In this document: piece by piece, positions 14,767 to 22,206 of the stretch
Position numbering within the stretch: position 1 is the stretch's first letter
Layout: every line of letters begins with the position of its first letter
DNA from: Candidatus Faecalibacterium intestinigallinarum
Lineage (GTDB): Bacteria; Bacillota; Clostridia; Oscillospirales; Ruminococcaceae
Length of the DNA stretch: 32,655 bases
Direction of reading: 5' to 3'
Assembly: GCA_019113345.1 (NCBI GenBank)
Contig: DXHQ01000017.1
Coordinates: forward strand, 1 to 32,655
Notes under the pieces: model-generated
The model's database searches: none
The model's input: only the letters and a program-made list of their open reading frames with translations
What the model was told of the DNA's origin: nothing
Program-made: the position numbers and the translations under genes

Positions 14767-16104
14767 ATGCAGCAGAGCTTTATGAAGACGCGGCCCATCC
14801 TGCCGCTGGTGCTGTCCATGTCGCTGCCGATGGTGCTGTCCATGATGGTGTCGTCGCTGTACAACATCGTCGACAGCTACTATGTGGCCAAGATCAGCGA
14901 GGACGCCATGACCGCCCTGTCACTGGTCTACCCGGTGCAGAACCTGATCAACGCGGTGACCATCGGCTTTTCGATCGGAGCCAACGCGGTGATCGCCTAC
15001 CACCTGGGGGCGCAGGAGACCGAAAAGGCCAACGCCGCGGCGGCCCAGAGCATCCTGTGGAACGTTTTGCACGGCGCGGTGCTGACGGTGGGGTGCATCG
15101 CGGTGATGCCCGCCTTTCTGCGGATGTTCACCGCCGACCCGGTCATTGTGGATATGGGGGTGCGCTACGCCCGCATCGCCTTTCTGTTCTCGATGGTGAT
15201 CGCCGCCACCATGTCGCTGGAAAAGATCTTCCAGGCCACCGGCCGGATGATGGTCACCATGGTCTGCATGATGTCGGGCTGCGTCGCCAACATCATCCTC
15301 GACCCGGTGCTCATCTTTGGATGGGGGCCCTTCCCCGAGATGGGCATCGAGGGCGCGGCCCTCGCCACCGGCATCGGGCAGGCGCTCAGCCTGGTCATCT
15401 ACCTGGGCTGCTACGCGGCCCGGATGGTGCCCATCCGCATCCGCCTGGGGCGGGAGATGTTCGACGCGGCCATCACCAGAAAGATGTACGCGGTGGGCGT
15501 GCCGGCCACCTTCAGTCTGGCTCTGCCCTCCCTGCTCATCTCCTGCCTGAACATCATCCTGGCGGCCTCGTCGGAAGTGTATGTGCTGGTGCTGGGGGTC
15601 TACTACAAGCTGCAGACCTTCCTCTACCTGCCGGCCAACGGCATCGTGCAGGGGATGCGGCCCATCGTGGGCTACAACTACGGCGCAAAAGAGCCGGCCC
15701 GGGTGCGGAAGATTTTCCTCACCGGCCTGGCCCTCTCGGCCGGCATCATGGTGCTGGGCACCGCGCTGTGCTGGACGGTGCCGGGGCAGCTGATCGGCCT
15801 GTTCTCGACGAGCGGGGAGACCATCGCCCTTGGCAGCACCGCGCTGCGGATCATCAGCCTGGGCTTTATCATCTCGTCGGTGTCGGTCATCTCCTGCGGA
15901 GCCCTCGAGGGCCTGGGGATGGGCGGGCCCTCTCTGTTCATTTCCCTGCTGCGGTACACGGTGGTCATCCTGCCGCTGGCCTTTGTGTTCAGCCGGCTGT
16001 GGGGCCCGGTGGGTGTGTGGCACGCCTTCTGGGTCACCGAGGTGATCGCCGCGGCGGTCAGCGGGGTCATCTGCAAGCGGAACGTCTTTTCCGCCATGAC
16101 ATGA
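14767..16104 (+). CDS. MATE-family efflux transporter (MepA-like)
   Basis: The 445-residue protein has about twelve hydrophobic segments in two related halves, with the MATE features LPLVLSMSLPMVLSMMVSSLYNIVDSYYVAKI at the start and QGMRPIVGYNYGAKEPARVRK in the second half. MATE pumps export cations and drugs with sodium or proton exchange. The leader upstream resembles the guanidine-IV riboswitch, which suggests guanidinium or a related cation as inducer and perhaps substrate. Start is the ATG at 14767 with AAGGAG ten bases upstream; the longer frame would begin inside the riboswitch. Confidence 0.92.
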   Translation: MQQSFMKTRPILPLVLSMSLPMVLSMMVSSLYNIVDSYYVAKISEDAMTALSLVYPVQNLINAVTIGFSIGANAVIAYHLGAQETEKANAAAAQSILWNVLHGAVLTVGCIAVMPAFLRMFTADPVIVDMGVRYARIAFLFSMVIAATMSLEKIFQATGRMMVTMVCMMSGCVANIILDPVLIFGWGPFPEMGIEGAALATGIGQALSLVIYLGCYAARMVPIRIRLGREMFDAAITRKMYAVGVPATFSLALPSLLISCLNIILAASSEVYVLVLGVYYKLQTFLYLPANGIVQGMRPIVGYNYGAKEPARVRKIFLTGLALSAGIMVLGTALCWTVPGQLIGLFSTSGETIALGSTALRIISLGFIISSVSVISCGALEGLGMGGPSLFISLLRYTVVILPLAFVFSRLWGPVGVWHAFWVTEVIAAAVSGVICKRNVFSAMT

Positions 16105-16112
16105 AATAAAAG

Positions 16113-16144
16113 AAAAGGGACGGGTCTGATGGCCCGTCCCTTTT
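16113..16144. terminator. Bidirectional terminator between the MATE and hydrolase genes
   Basis: Perfect 12-bp stem AAAAGGGACGGG (16113-16124) / CCCGTCCCTTTT (16133-16144). U-rich on both strands; it serves the converging MATE gene and the minus-strand hydrolase gene. Confidence 0.85.
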
Positions 16145-16147
16145 GCT

Positions 16148-17134
16148 TTAGCCGAGATATTTTCTGAAAAAAGCCTCCATCCTGTCAAAGGGGATGATCT
16201 CTTTTCGGTCATACAGGTCGGTGTGGACCGCACCGGGGATGAGCAGCAGTTCCTTGTTGGCGGTAAAGGCGCTGCCCTTGACCATGGCGGCGAAGGCGTC
16301 CCGGCTCATGTAGCAGGAGTGCGCTTTTTCGCCGTGAACGATCAGAACCGCGCTGCGGATCTCGTTGGCGTAATGCAGGATGGGCTGATTGAGAAAAGAC
16401 ATGGTGCCGGTGACGTTCCACCCATCGTTCGAGTTGAGAGAACGGGGGTGATAGCCGCGCGGGGTCTTGTAGTAGTCATAGTAGTCTCTGACAAAGAAGG
16501 GGGCGTCGGCAGGCAGGGGATCTGCCACACCGCCGGCCCGGGCGTAATGACCGGTTCTGTAGTCGGCGGTGCGCTGGGCATTCAGAGCTGTGCGCTGGGC
16601 GTGGCGCTCGGCCTCGCTGTCGCCGGCGTCGAAATAGCCTTTGGCGGCGATGCGGGCCATATCGTACATGGTAGAGGCCACGGTGGCCTTGATGCGGGTG
16701 TCGATGGCGGCGGCGTTCAAAGCCAGGCCGCCCCAGCCGCAGATGCCGATGACGCCGATCTTTTCGGGGTCGACGTTCTCCTGCACCGACAGGAAATCGA
16801 CCGCCGCCTGAAAGTCCTCGGTGTTGATATCGGGGCTGGCCATATAGCGGGGCTCACCGCCGCTTTCGCCGGTAAAGGACGGGTCGAACGCGATGGTCAG
16901 AAAGCCGCGCTCCGCCATTTCCTGCGCGTAAAGGCCGGACGCCTGCTCTTTGACGGCGCCGAAAGGTCCGCAGACGGCGATGGCGGGCAGTTTGCCTGCT
17001 GCGTTTTTGGGCCGGTAGCAGTCGGCGGCTAAGGTGATGCCGTACCGGTTGTGGAAAGTCACCTTCCGGTGTTCCACCTTTTCGCTTGGGGGAAAGGTCT
17101 TGTCCCACGCTTCGGTCAGATGCAGTGTTTCCAT
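16148..17134 (-). CDS. Alpha/beta hydrolase with cysteine at the nucleophile position
   Basis: The 328-residue protein has a dienelactone-hydrolase-like fold: GPFGAVKEQASG, FDPSFTGESGG, the nucleophile elbow GICGWGG with C132 where serine usually sits, and the late acid/histidine segment LIPGAVHTDLYD. It resembles the YcjY-type hydrolases of Firmicutes; substrate unknown. The product should be cytoplasmic, as there is no signal peptide. Start ATG at 17132-17134; the gene overlaps the small helical protein upstream by 19 bases, so they form a two-gene unit. A LysR gene diverges from that unit, which may be its regulator. Confidence 0.87.
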   Translation of the reverse strand: METLHLTEAWDKTFPPSEKVEHRKVTFHNRYGITLAADCYRPKNAAGKLPAIAVCGPFGAVKEQASGLYAQEMAERGFLTIAFDPSFTGESGGEPRYMASPDINTEDFQAAVDFLSVQENVDPEKIGVIGICGWGGLALNAAAIDTRIKATVASTMYDMARIAAKGYFDAGDSEAERHAQRTALNAQRTADYRTGHYARAGGVADPLPADAPFFVRDYYDYYKTPRGYHPRSLNSNDGWNVTGTMSFLNQPILHYANEIRSAVLIVHGEKAHSCYMSRDAFAAMVKGSAFTANKELLLIPGAVHTDLYDRKEIIPFDRMEAFFRKYLG

Positions 17135-17400
17135 ATGCAGATACCCTCCGTTTCATCGGTGTGCTGTTTGTCCGCTTCGCGCATGGCGAGGACGAGATGG
17201 TCCAGACAGTCGAGCCGGGCGGCGTCGCGGTGCAGCTGCTCCAGCAGGGCGGCCCGGTGCCGCGCCAGCAGCCGGTATTGGCGGCAGCGCTCCCCGGCCT
17301 GCCCGAGCGCGAGAAAGGCGGCGATCTGCTCTTCCGAGCAGCCCGCGTCGGTCAGGACCCGCCGGAGGCGGAAGGTCCGTTCTTCTTCGCTCCTGCCCAT
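17116..17400 (-). CDS. Small helical protein of unknown function, coupled to the hydrolase
   Basis: A 94-residue, charged, helical protein (EERTFRLRRVLTDAGCSEEQIAAFLALGQAGER, then RHRAALLEQLHRDAARLDCLDHLVLAMREAD). The C-terminal helix resembles the coiled-coil end of MerR-like effector domains, but no DNA-binding domain is present. I recognise it as a recurrent small protein next to alpha/beta hydrolases in Firmicutes, without assigned function. The start ATG at 17398-17400 has GGGAGGTG upstream. Coupling to the hydrolase by overlap suggests a shared job, possibly regulation or complex formation. Confidence 0.7.
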   Translation of the reverse strand: MGRSEEERTFRLRRVLTDAGCSEEQIAAFLALGQAGERCRQYRLLARHRAALLEQLHRDAARLDCLDHLVLAMREADKQHTDETEGICIWKHCI

Positions 17401-17490
17401 TTGCCTGCACCTCCCTGTCAGATGTTCCGGTTTTATTCTAGCCGCCGGCGGGCAAAATAGCAAATACTTCGTTTTTATTTCAGAAAATGC

Positions 17491-17519
17491 TTCCAAGGCA
17501 TGGCAAAAGGGTGTATAAT
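17491..17519 (+). promoter_or_regulatory. Promoter of the LysR gene
   Basis: TTCCAA (17491-17496), 17 bases, TATAAT (17514-17519). The 155-base gap between this gene and the divergent small-protein gene would contain LysR binding sites; no clear T-N11-A palindrome was identified by eye. Confidence 0.55.
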
Positions 17520-17554
17520 GGTGACAAGATGTCAATGCAAGAGGAGGCAAAGAG

Positions 17555-18466
17555 ATGGAGATACGGACCCTGCGCTATTTCCTGGCCGTGGCCCGGGAGG
17601 GCAGCATCACCCGGGCGGCCAACTTTCTGCACCTGACCCAGCCCACCCTCTCCCGCCAGATGCAGGACCTGGAGGAGGAACTCGGCCGCCCCCTGCTGAT
17701 CCGCAAGAGCCACCGGGTGGACCTGACCCCCGAAGGGGTGCTGCTGCGCCGCCGGGCCGAGGAGATCGTGGCCATGGTGGACAAGACCGAGGCCGAGTTC
17801 ACCGCGCTGGAGGACACGGTCAGCGGGGATGTCTACATCGGCAGCGGCGAGACGCGGGGGCTCTGCCCCGTCGCCAAGGTGATCCGGCAGATGCGCGCCG
17901 AGAGCCCGGCCGTCCGCTACCACCTCTACAGCGGCAACGCCCAGGACGTCACCGACCGGCTGGATAAGGGGCTGCTGGATTTCGGCATCGTCATCGAGCC
18001 GGCGGACATCTCGAAGTACGACGCCCTGCCCCTGCCCGCGCGGGACGTCTGGGGGGTGCTGATGCGCCGGGACAGCCCGCTGGCCGCCAAAGCATATCTG
18101 GAAAAGGCCGACCTGATGGACCTGCCCCTGATCTGCTCCCGGCAGGTGATCACCCCGCACCCCGGCGAGAACGCCTTTGCCGACTGGTTCGGGGCCGACT
18201 TCGGCAAACTGGACATCGCGGCCAACTACAACCTTGTTTTCAACGCGGCCATTCTGGTCGAGGCGGGGGTGGGCTACGCCGTCACCCTGGACGGCTTGGC
18301 CGACACCTCGCCCGAAAGCGCCCTCTGCTTCCGCCCGCTGCGGCCCCGGCTTGAATCGGGGCTGGACCTCATCTGGAAAAAGTACCAGATCTTCTCGCCC
18401 GCGGCCGAGCTGTTCCTTGCCCGCCTGCGGGAGATGCTGGGAGGTGCCGTATATGACCAAGTATGA
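17555..18466 (+). CDS. LysR-family transcriptional regulator
   Basis: The 303-residue protein has a LysR winged helix at residues 1-60 (MEIRTLRYFLAVAREGSITRAANFLHLTQPTLSRQMQDLEEELGRPL) and a C-terminal effector domain from about 90. Ligand unknown. It diverges from the small-protein/hydrolase unit, so control of that unit is plausible by the usual LysR layout. Start ATG has GAGGAGG upstream. Its last 14 bases overlap the HicB gene. Confidence 0.92.
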   Translation: MEIRTLRYFLAVAREGSITRAANFLHLTQPTLSRQMQDLEEELGRPLLIRKSHRVDLTPEGVLLRRRAEEIVAMVDKTEAEFTALEDTVSGDVYIGSGETRGLCPVAKVIRQMRAESPAVRYHLYSGNAQDVTDRLDKGLLDFGIVIEPADISKYDALPLPARDVWGVLMRRDSPLAAKAYLEKADLMDLPLICSRQVITPHPGENAFADWFGADFGKLDIAANYNLVFNAAILVEAGVGYAVTLDGLADTSPESALCFRPLRPRLESGLDLIWKKYQIFSPAAELFLARLREMLGGAVYDQV

Positions 18467-18662
18467 GATCATCCTGTATTGGAGCGAGGAGGACGGCGCT
18501 TATATCGCCGAGGTGCCGGAGCTGGCCGGCTGCATGGCCGACGGTCCGACGGCAGCCGAGGCTTTGGCCGAGGCCGAGCGGGTCATCCAGGAGTGGATCG
18601 AGACCGCACAGGAACTGGGACGGCCGGTCCCTGCGCCCAAAGGGCGGCTGCGCTACGCTTAA
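18453..18662 (+). CDS. HicB-like (antitoxin-type) small protein without HicA
   Basis: The 69-residue protein has the HicB pattern YEIILYWSEEDGAYIAEVPELAGCMADGPTAAEALAEAERVIQEWIETAQELGRPVPAP, a partial RNase H-like fold. HicB normally neutralises the mRNA-cutting HicA, but no HicA frame lies on either side; many solitary HicB-like proteins exist with unknown role. Start ATG at 18453 has GGGAGGTG upstream. It overlaps the LysR 3' end by 14 bases, so the two are co-translated. No C-terminal DNA-binding domain is present, so it is the short form. Confidence 0.85.
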   Translation: MTKYEIILYWSEEDGAYIAEVPELAGCMADGPTAAEALAEAERVIQEWIETAQELGRPVPAPKGRLRYA

Positions 18663-18671
18663 AGACAGAAC

Positions 18672-18708
18672 AAGGCCCCTGCTCTCCAGTGGGAAGAGCG
18701 GGGGCCTT
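18672..18708. terminator. Bidirectional terminator-like hairpin after hicB-like gene
   Basis: AAGGCCCCTGCTCT (18672-18685) pairs with AGAGCGGGGGCCTT (18695-18708) with one mismatch. U tracts are modest; it lies between converging genes. Confidence 0.65.
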
Positions 18709-18728
18709 GCCTGTGTATCAGGGGGACG

Positions 18729-19289
18729 TCAGGCGTTTCTGGCCTTGGGGTTGGCCCGCTTGAAGGGCACCAGACCGGTGCGGTTCAGGGCCAGCATCAC
18801 CACCGGGATGAGGATGAGCTGGAGGATGATGCCGGGGATGGCGTTGAGCAGCGCCCCAGCCAGGAAGATCTGCATCGTCATGGCGCTGCCGCTCAGGCCC
18901 AGCAGCACCGCCTGCACCACGCCCCAGACGGCGCGTCCGGCCACCATGGCGGCCAGCAGGCAGCGGTAGAGCGCCCGGATGCACTGCCAGCGGGACCGGC
19001 TGTACAGCAGGCCCACTGTCAGGCCGTAGGTCAAAAGCTCAAAGGCCATCGAGATGGCGGTGGGGAAGAGGGGCGGCATCCCGAACAGGAACGAGCGCAT
19101 CAGCGGCACAAGAAAACCGACCGCCGCGCCGTACTGCCAGCCGCAGATCAGCCCGCAGAGAAAGACGGGGATGTGCATGGGCAGCAGCATACTGCCGATC
19201 TGAGGGATCTGCCCGGTGAAAAAGGGCAGCACCAGACCCAGCGCCAGAAAGAGGGCGGCCAGGGTCATCTGCTTGACGTTTTTGGACAT
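18729..19289 (-). CDS. ECF transporter S component, substrate unknown
   Basis: A 186-residue integral membrane protein with about six hydrophobic segments. KQMTLAALFLALGLVLPF, LLPMHIPVFLCGLICGWQYGAAVGFLVPL and TAISMAFELLTYGLTVG are typical of ECF S components. It needs an EcfAA'T module from elsewhere in the genome. The substrate cannot be named from the sequence. Start ATG at 19287-19289 has GGAGG upstream. Its promoter contains a palindrome, described separately, so uptake is probably regulated by a repressor. Confidence 0.82.
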   Translation of the reverse strand: MSKNVKQMTLAALFLALGLVLPFFTGQIPQIGSMLLPMHIPVFLCGLICGWQYGAAVGFLVPLMRSFLFGMPPLFPTAISMAFELLTYGLTVGLLYSRSRWQCIRALYRCLLAAMVAGRAVWGVVQAVLLGLSGSAMTMQIFLAGALLNAIPGIILQLILIPVVMLALNRTGLVPFKRANPKARNA

Positions 19290-19320
19290 AGAGAGCCTCC
19301 TTATTGTACACGAAGGTTAG

Positions 19321-19367
19321 TCTGACATTGTGTCAGATATTATACAACAAAAAGACGAAACTGGCAA
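19321..19367 (-). promoter_or_regulatory. Promoter with palindromic operator of the ECF S component
   Basis: On the minus strand TTGCCA (19362-19367), 17 bases, TATAAT (19339-19344). Immediately downstream is the palindrome TCTGACA-CAA-TGTCAGA (19321-19337, 7-bp arms). Its place at the transcription start suggests a repressor site. Confidence 0.7.
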
Positions 19368-19373
19368 GCCCTT

Positions 19374-20000
19374 TTATGGCTGCCGGCCGTTCATGGCGAA
19401 CCACGCCCCGGCATAGCCCGCGATGTGGGGGATCAGCTGCTTGATCTCCAGACCGGTGGTGTTGATGCACAGGTGATAGTTGGCCCGGTCGCCCCACTTG
19501 ACGGGGGAGAACATCCCGTGGTATTTCGCCCGGCGGGCGTCCACCTGTTTGATCTCCTTTTCCAGAGCTTTGGGGCTGGATGCGCTGCTGGTCTCCTCGT
19601 ACCGCGCGCAGCGGGCCAGCTTGTGGGCCAGGTCTGCGTAGACAAAGAGCTTGAGCGGGTGCTGGTCGGCCAGGATGACGTCGGCGGCCCGCCCCACAAT
19701 GACGCAGTCGGAGGCCGCGGCAATCTCCCGGAGGACCTTTCGCTTTTCCACCAGGATATCCACCTGCTGTTTATACAGATAGGAGCTGGCGATGGTCCGC
19801 CCGAAGTGAAGGGGGATGTTGGTAAAGGCGCCGCTTTCCAGCGAGCGGGCGATGTAGCCCTCGTCCAGGTCCAGATTCTGGGCGATGCTGGCCTCGATCT
19901 CGCTGTCGTAGTAGGCGCAGTGCAGCGCGTCGGCCAGCCGTTTGCCGACCTCCCGGCCGCCGCTGCCGAATTCCCGGCTGATGGTGATGATGCGGTTCAT
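19374..20000 (-). CDS. Cytidylate-kinase-like family protein
   Basis: The 208-residue protein starts with the P-loop-like ITISREFGSGGREVGKRLADAL, which binds nucleotide, and continues with the AAASDCVIVGRAADVIL and KLFVYADLAHKLAR regions of the cytidylate kinase-like family (Cytidylate_kin2). It is distinct from the essential Cmk. True substrate unknown. Start ATG at 19998-20000; GGAGG precedes it. The MATE gene upstream ends 16 bases earlier, so the two probably form one transcript. Confidence 0.88.
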   Translation of the reverse strand: MNRIITISREFGSGGREVGKRLADALHCAYYDSEIEASIAQNLDLDEGYIARSLESGAFTNIPLHFGRTIASSYLYKQQVDILVEKRKVLREIAAASDCVIVGRAADVILADQHPLKLFVYADLAHKLARCARYEETSSASSPKALEKEIKQVDARRAKYHGMFSPVKWGDRANYHLCINTTGLEIKQLIPHIAGYAGAWFAMNGRQP

Positions 20001-20016
20001 GGCGATGCCTCCTTTC

Positions 20017-21360
20017 TTACGATGCGTCGGGCTGGTGCAGGCTGGCCCACTGCCGGCGCAGGATGAAAACGGCCAGCACGGCGGCCAGAGCCGAGGTCAT
20101 GGGGAAGTTCATCCACAGCCCGTCCAGCCCCAGCGGCGAGAGGGTCACCAGCAAAAGCACCGGGAAGACCAGCGCAGTCGAGACCGAGATGATGGAGGCG
20201 GGCAGGGCCTTTTCCACCGCCAGCATATAGCTCTGGGTGGCGAAGGAGAGCCAGCGGGTCAGATAGGTCAGGCTGAACAGCCGCAGGGCTGTGACGCCCA
20301 TGGCAAAGGCTTCCCCCTCCGCCCCGGCGATGAAGAGCCGGGTGATGGGGCCGGGCAGCAGGGCGATGACCGCCACCGAGGTCAGGCTGATGACCGCCGC
20401 GGCGGCAAAGCAGCACTTTTCAATGGCACGCACCCGGCTGTATTTCTGCGCGCCCCAGTTGTAGCCCACCGCCGGCTGCAGCGAATCGCACATACCGTAC
20501 ATCAGCGGCAGGATAAAGCCCTCGACGTACATCAATACGCCGTAGACCGACACCGCCAGCTCGCCGCCCAGCCGGACCAGAAAGAGGTTCATCAGGATGG
20601 AGGTGACGCGGCCGGCGATGTTGTTCAAAAAGGTGGGGCTGCCGCAGGCGACGATCTGCCGCAGGATGCGCGCTTCAAACCGGGGGTAGACAAAGTGCAG
20701 CAGCGCTTTGCCCCGCACAAAGGGGATGAAGGCCAGCACCACGCAGATGAACATCCCCAGCGACGCGCCGAAAGCCGCCGCCCACAGCCCCAGGTCTAGC
20801 ACACCCAGAAACAGAAACTCGAAGGTGACGCAGAGCACCGACATCAGAATGTTGATGCACATGCTGACCCGGATATAGCCCGAGATGCGCAGGTAGTTGT
20901 CCACCGCGTAGAGGATGGTGGTGAAAGGGGAGCACAGCGCGTAGGTGCGCAGGTACTGCACCGCCTGGGCGGCAAAGTCGCCCTCGGCGCCCATCATCCC
21001 GATCAGGAAGGGGGCCGCCGCGAACATCGCGGCCCCCATCACCAGCCCTGCCCCGAGAATCAGGATGCAGGCGCAGGTAAAGACGTTGTCAGCCTCCTTG
21101 CGGTCCCCGCGGCCGAGGGCCACCGAGATGGGCACCGACGAGCCCACGCCCACCAGGTCGGACAGGGCAAAGTTGATGATGACAAAGGGCATGGCCAGGT
21201 TGAGGGCCGCAAAGGAGGTGTTGTCCAGAAAGTTGCCCACAAAGATGCCGTCGATCAGCTGGTAGAGGGAGGAGGCCAGCATACTGACCGCTCCCGGCAG
21301 CGCCGCCGTGAAGAACAGCTTGAGGGGCGGCGTTTTGGAAAAAAGTGCGGTAGAATCCAT
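20017..21360 (-). CDS. MATE-family efflux transporter
   Basis: The 447-residue protein has about twelve hydrophobic segments. LFFTAALPGAVSMLASSLYQLIDGIFVGNFL is the N-terminal signature, and DSLQPAVGYNWGAQKYSRVRAIEK marks the second half. The ATG at 21358-21360 is used; AAGGAGA lies 14 bases upstream, which is long. The same frame is open to an ATG at 21558, adding 66 residues of unusual composition (MSHRRAAYRN... ). Those codons coincide with strong RNA hairpins, so I treat them as leader. Whether they are ever translated is open. Co-transcribed with the cytidylate-kinase-like gene. Confidence 0.88.
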   Translation of the reverse strand: MDSTALFSKTPPLKLFFTAALPGAVSMLASSLYQLIDGIFVGNFLDNTSFAALNLAMPFVIINFALSDLVGVGSSVPISVALGRGDRKEADNVFTCACILILGAGLVMGAAMFAAAPFLIGMMGAEGDFAAQAVQYLRTYALCSPFTTILYAVDNYLRISGYIRVSMCINILMSVLCVTFEFLFLGVLDLGLWAAAFGASLGMFICVVLAFIPFVRGKALLHFVYPRFEARILRQIVACGSPTFLNNIAGRVTSILMNLFLVRLGGELAVSVYGVLMYVEGFILPLMYGMCDSLQPAVGYNWGAQKYSRVRAIEKCCFAAAAVISLTSVAVIALLPGPITRLFIAGAEGEAFAMGVTALRLFSLTYLTRWLSFATQSYMLAVEKALPASIISVSTALVFPVLLLVTLSPLGLDGLWMNFPMTSALAAVLAVFILRRQWASLHQPDAS

Positions 21361-21416
21361 ACAGTGTACGATCGTCTCCTTTCTGCCATTCGGACGCGCC
21401 TGCGCGTCCCTGGCTT

Positions 21417-21556
21417 GCCTCACGGAGGGCTGCAGGGCCGAAAAAAGCGCCCGGCCATTGCAAACACAATAACCGAGCGCACTCGTCACCTTATCCGGCC
21501 GATCCAGAAACAAAAAAGTCCCTGGCGTATTGCGATACGCGGCCCTCCGATGAGAC
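21417..21556 (-). ncRNA. Structured leader with attenuator upstream of the second MATE gene
   Basis: RNA read on the minus strand. The 5' arm GUCUCAUCGGAGGGC (21556-21542) can pair with the 3' arm GCCCUCCGUGAGGC (21430-21417), 14 pairs with one bulge. Between them are the hairpins GCGUAU-CGCA-AUACGC and CCAGGGAC-UUUUUU-GUUUCUGG, and then the terminator listed next. The 3' arm lies past the terminator, so the outer pairing can exist only in read-through RNA. I cannot match it to a known riboswitch class. Confidence 0.5.
21441..21480 (-). terminator. Attenuator terminator in the MATE leader
   Basis: GCGCUCGGUUAUUG (21480-21467) pairs with CAAUGGCCGGGCGC (21460-21447) over 14 positions, three of them G-U, around UGUUUG, followed by six U (21446-21441). 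It lies about 80 bases before the MATE start, so it must be bypassed for expression. Confidence 0.75.
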
Positions 21557-21579
21557 ATTTTCTATTTTAGCACACGCCT

Positions 21580-21607
21580 ATTGTAGCAGAAAAAATATAA
21601 AAGTCAA
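21580..21607 (-). promoter_or_regulatory. Promoter of the second MATE gene
   Basis: On the minus strand TTGACT (21602-21607), 16 bases, TACAAT (21580-21585). Start of transcription near 21573, giving a leader of about 210 bases. Confidence 0.65.
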
Positions 21608-21710
21608 GCGTCCCGCCCGGGGCGGAATCTGGCGTTTTGGGCTGTGGTGTGCTATAGTATAAGGGACACGCGCACAGCGCACAACAACCACAGCAGAGGG
21701 GTAAAGAATT

Positions 21711-22202
21711 ATGTCGATCGAAAAAGTCAGAGCGTATTTCAAGACCTGCGGCATCGAGGACCGCATCCGGGAGTTCGATGTTTCCAGCGCTACGGTGGCC
21801 CTGGCCGCGCAGGCGGTGGGCTGCGAGGAGGCCCGCATCGCCAAGACCCTGTCCTTCATGGTGGACGGGGCCCCCATCCTGATCGTGGCGGCCGGCGACG
21901 CCAAGGTGGATAACCCGAAGTACAAGCATCAGTTTGCCGCAAAGGCCAAGATGCTGACCGCCGCCGAGGCTGCCGAACTGGTCGGCCACGCGGTGGGCGG
22001 GGTCTGCCCCTTCGCCGTCAACCCGGGGGTCAAGGTCTATCTGGACGAATCCCTCAAGCGGTTCGAGACGGTGTTCCCGGCCTGCGGCAGCAGCAATTCG
22101 GCCATCGAGCTGACCATCCCCGAGCTGGAACGGTACTCCGGCTATACCGCCTGGGTGGACGTCTGCAAGGGCTGGCAGACCGCCCCGGCGGCCGAGGGCT
22201 GA
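21711..22202 (+). CDS. ybaK: YbaK/EbsC-family protein (Cys-tRNA(Pro) deacylase-like)
   Basis: The 163-residue protein belongs to the family that removes wrongly attached amino acids from tRNA, mostly cysteine from tRNA(Pro). Markers: RIAKTLSFMVDGAPILIVAAGDAKVDNPKYKHQF with the substrate-pocket lysine region, VGGVCPFAVNPGVKVYLD, and ACGSSNSAIELTIPEL. Start ATG has GAGGGG upstream. It opens a plus-strand operon whose next three enzymes also act on tRNA, which fits its job. The next start follows its stop within five bases. Confidence 0.9.
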   Translation: MSIEKVRAYFKTCGIEDRIREFDVSSATVALAAQAVGCEEARIAKTLSFMVDGAPILIVAAGDAKVDNPKYKHQFAAKAKMLTAAEAAELVGHAVGGVCPFAVNPGVKVYLDESLKRFETVFPACGSSNSAIELTIPELERYSGYTAWVDVCKGWQTAPAAEG

Positions 22203-22206
22203 GCAG

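Noticed and set aside
14733-16109. 458-residue plus-strand frame overlapping the MATE gene
   Set aside because: Frame shadow of the transporter: no membrane segments, Arg/His/Gly-rich, no ribosome site.
14920-16233. 437-residue minus-strand frame opposite the MATE gene
   Set aside because: Antisense shadow of low complexity.
21441-21556. Second guanidine riboswitch before the other MATE gene
   Set aside because: It lacks the GCUACAU and GGAUGCGGCUUC segments and has a different layout.
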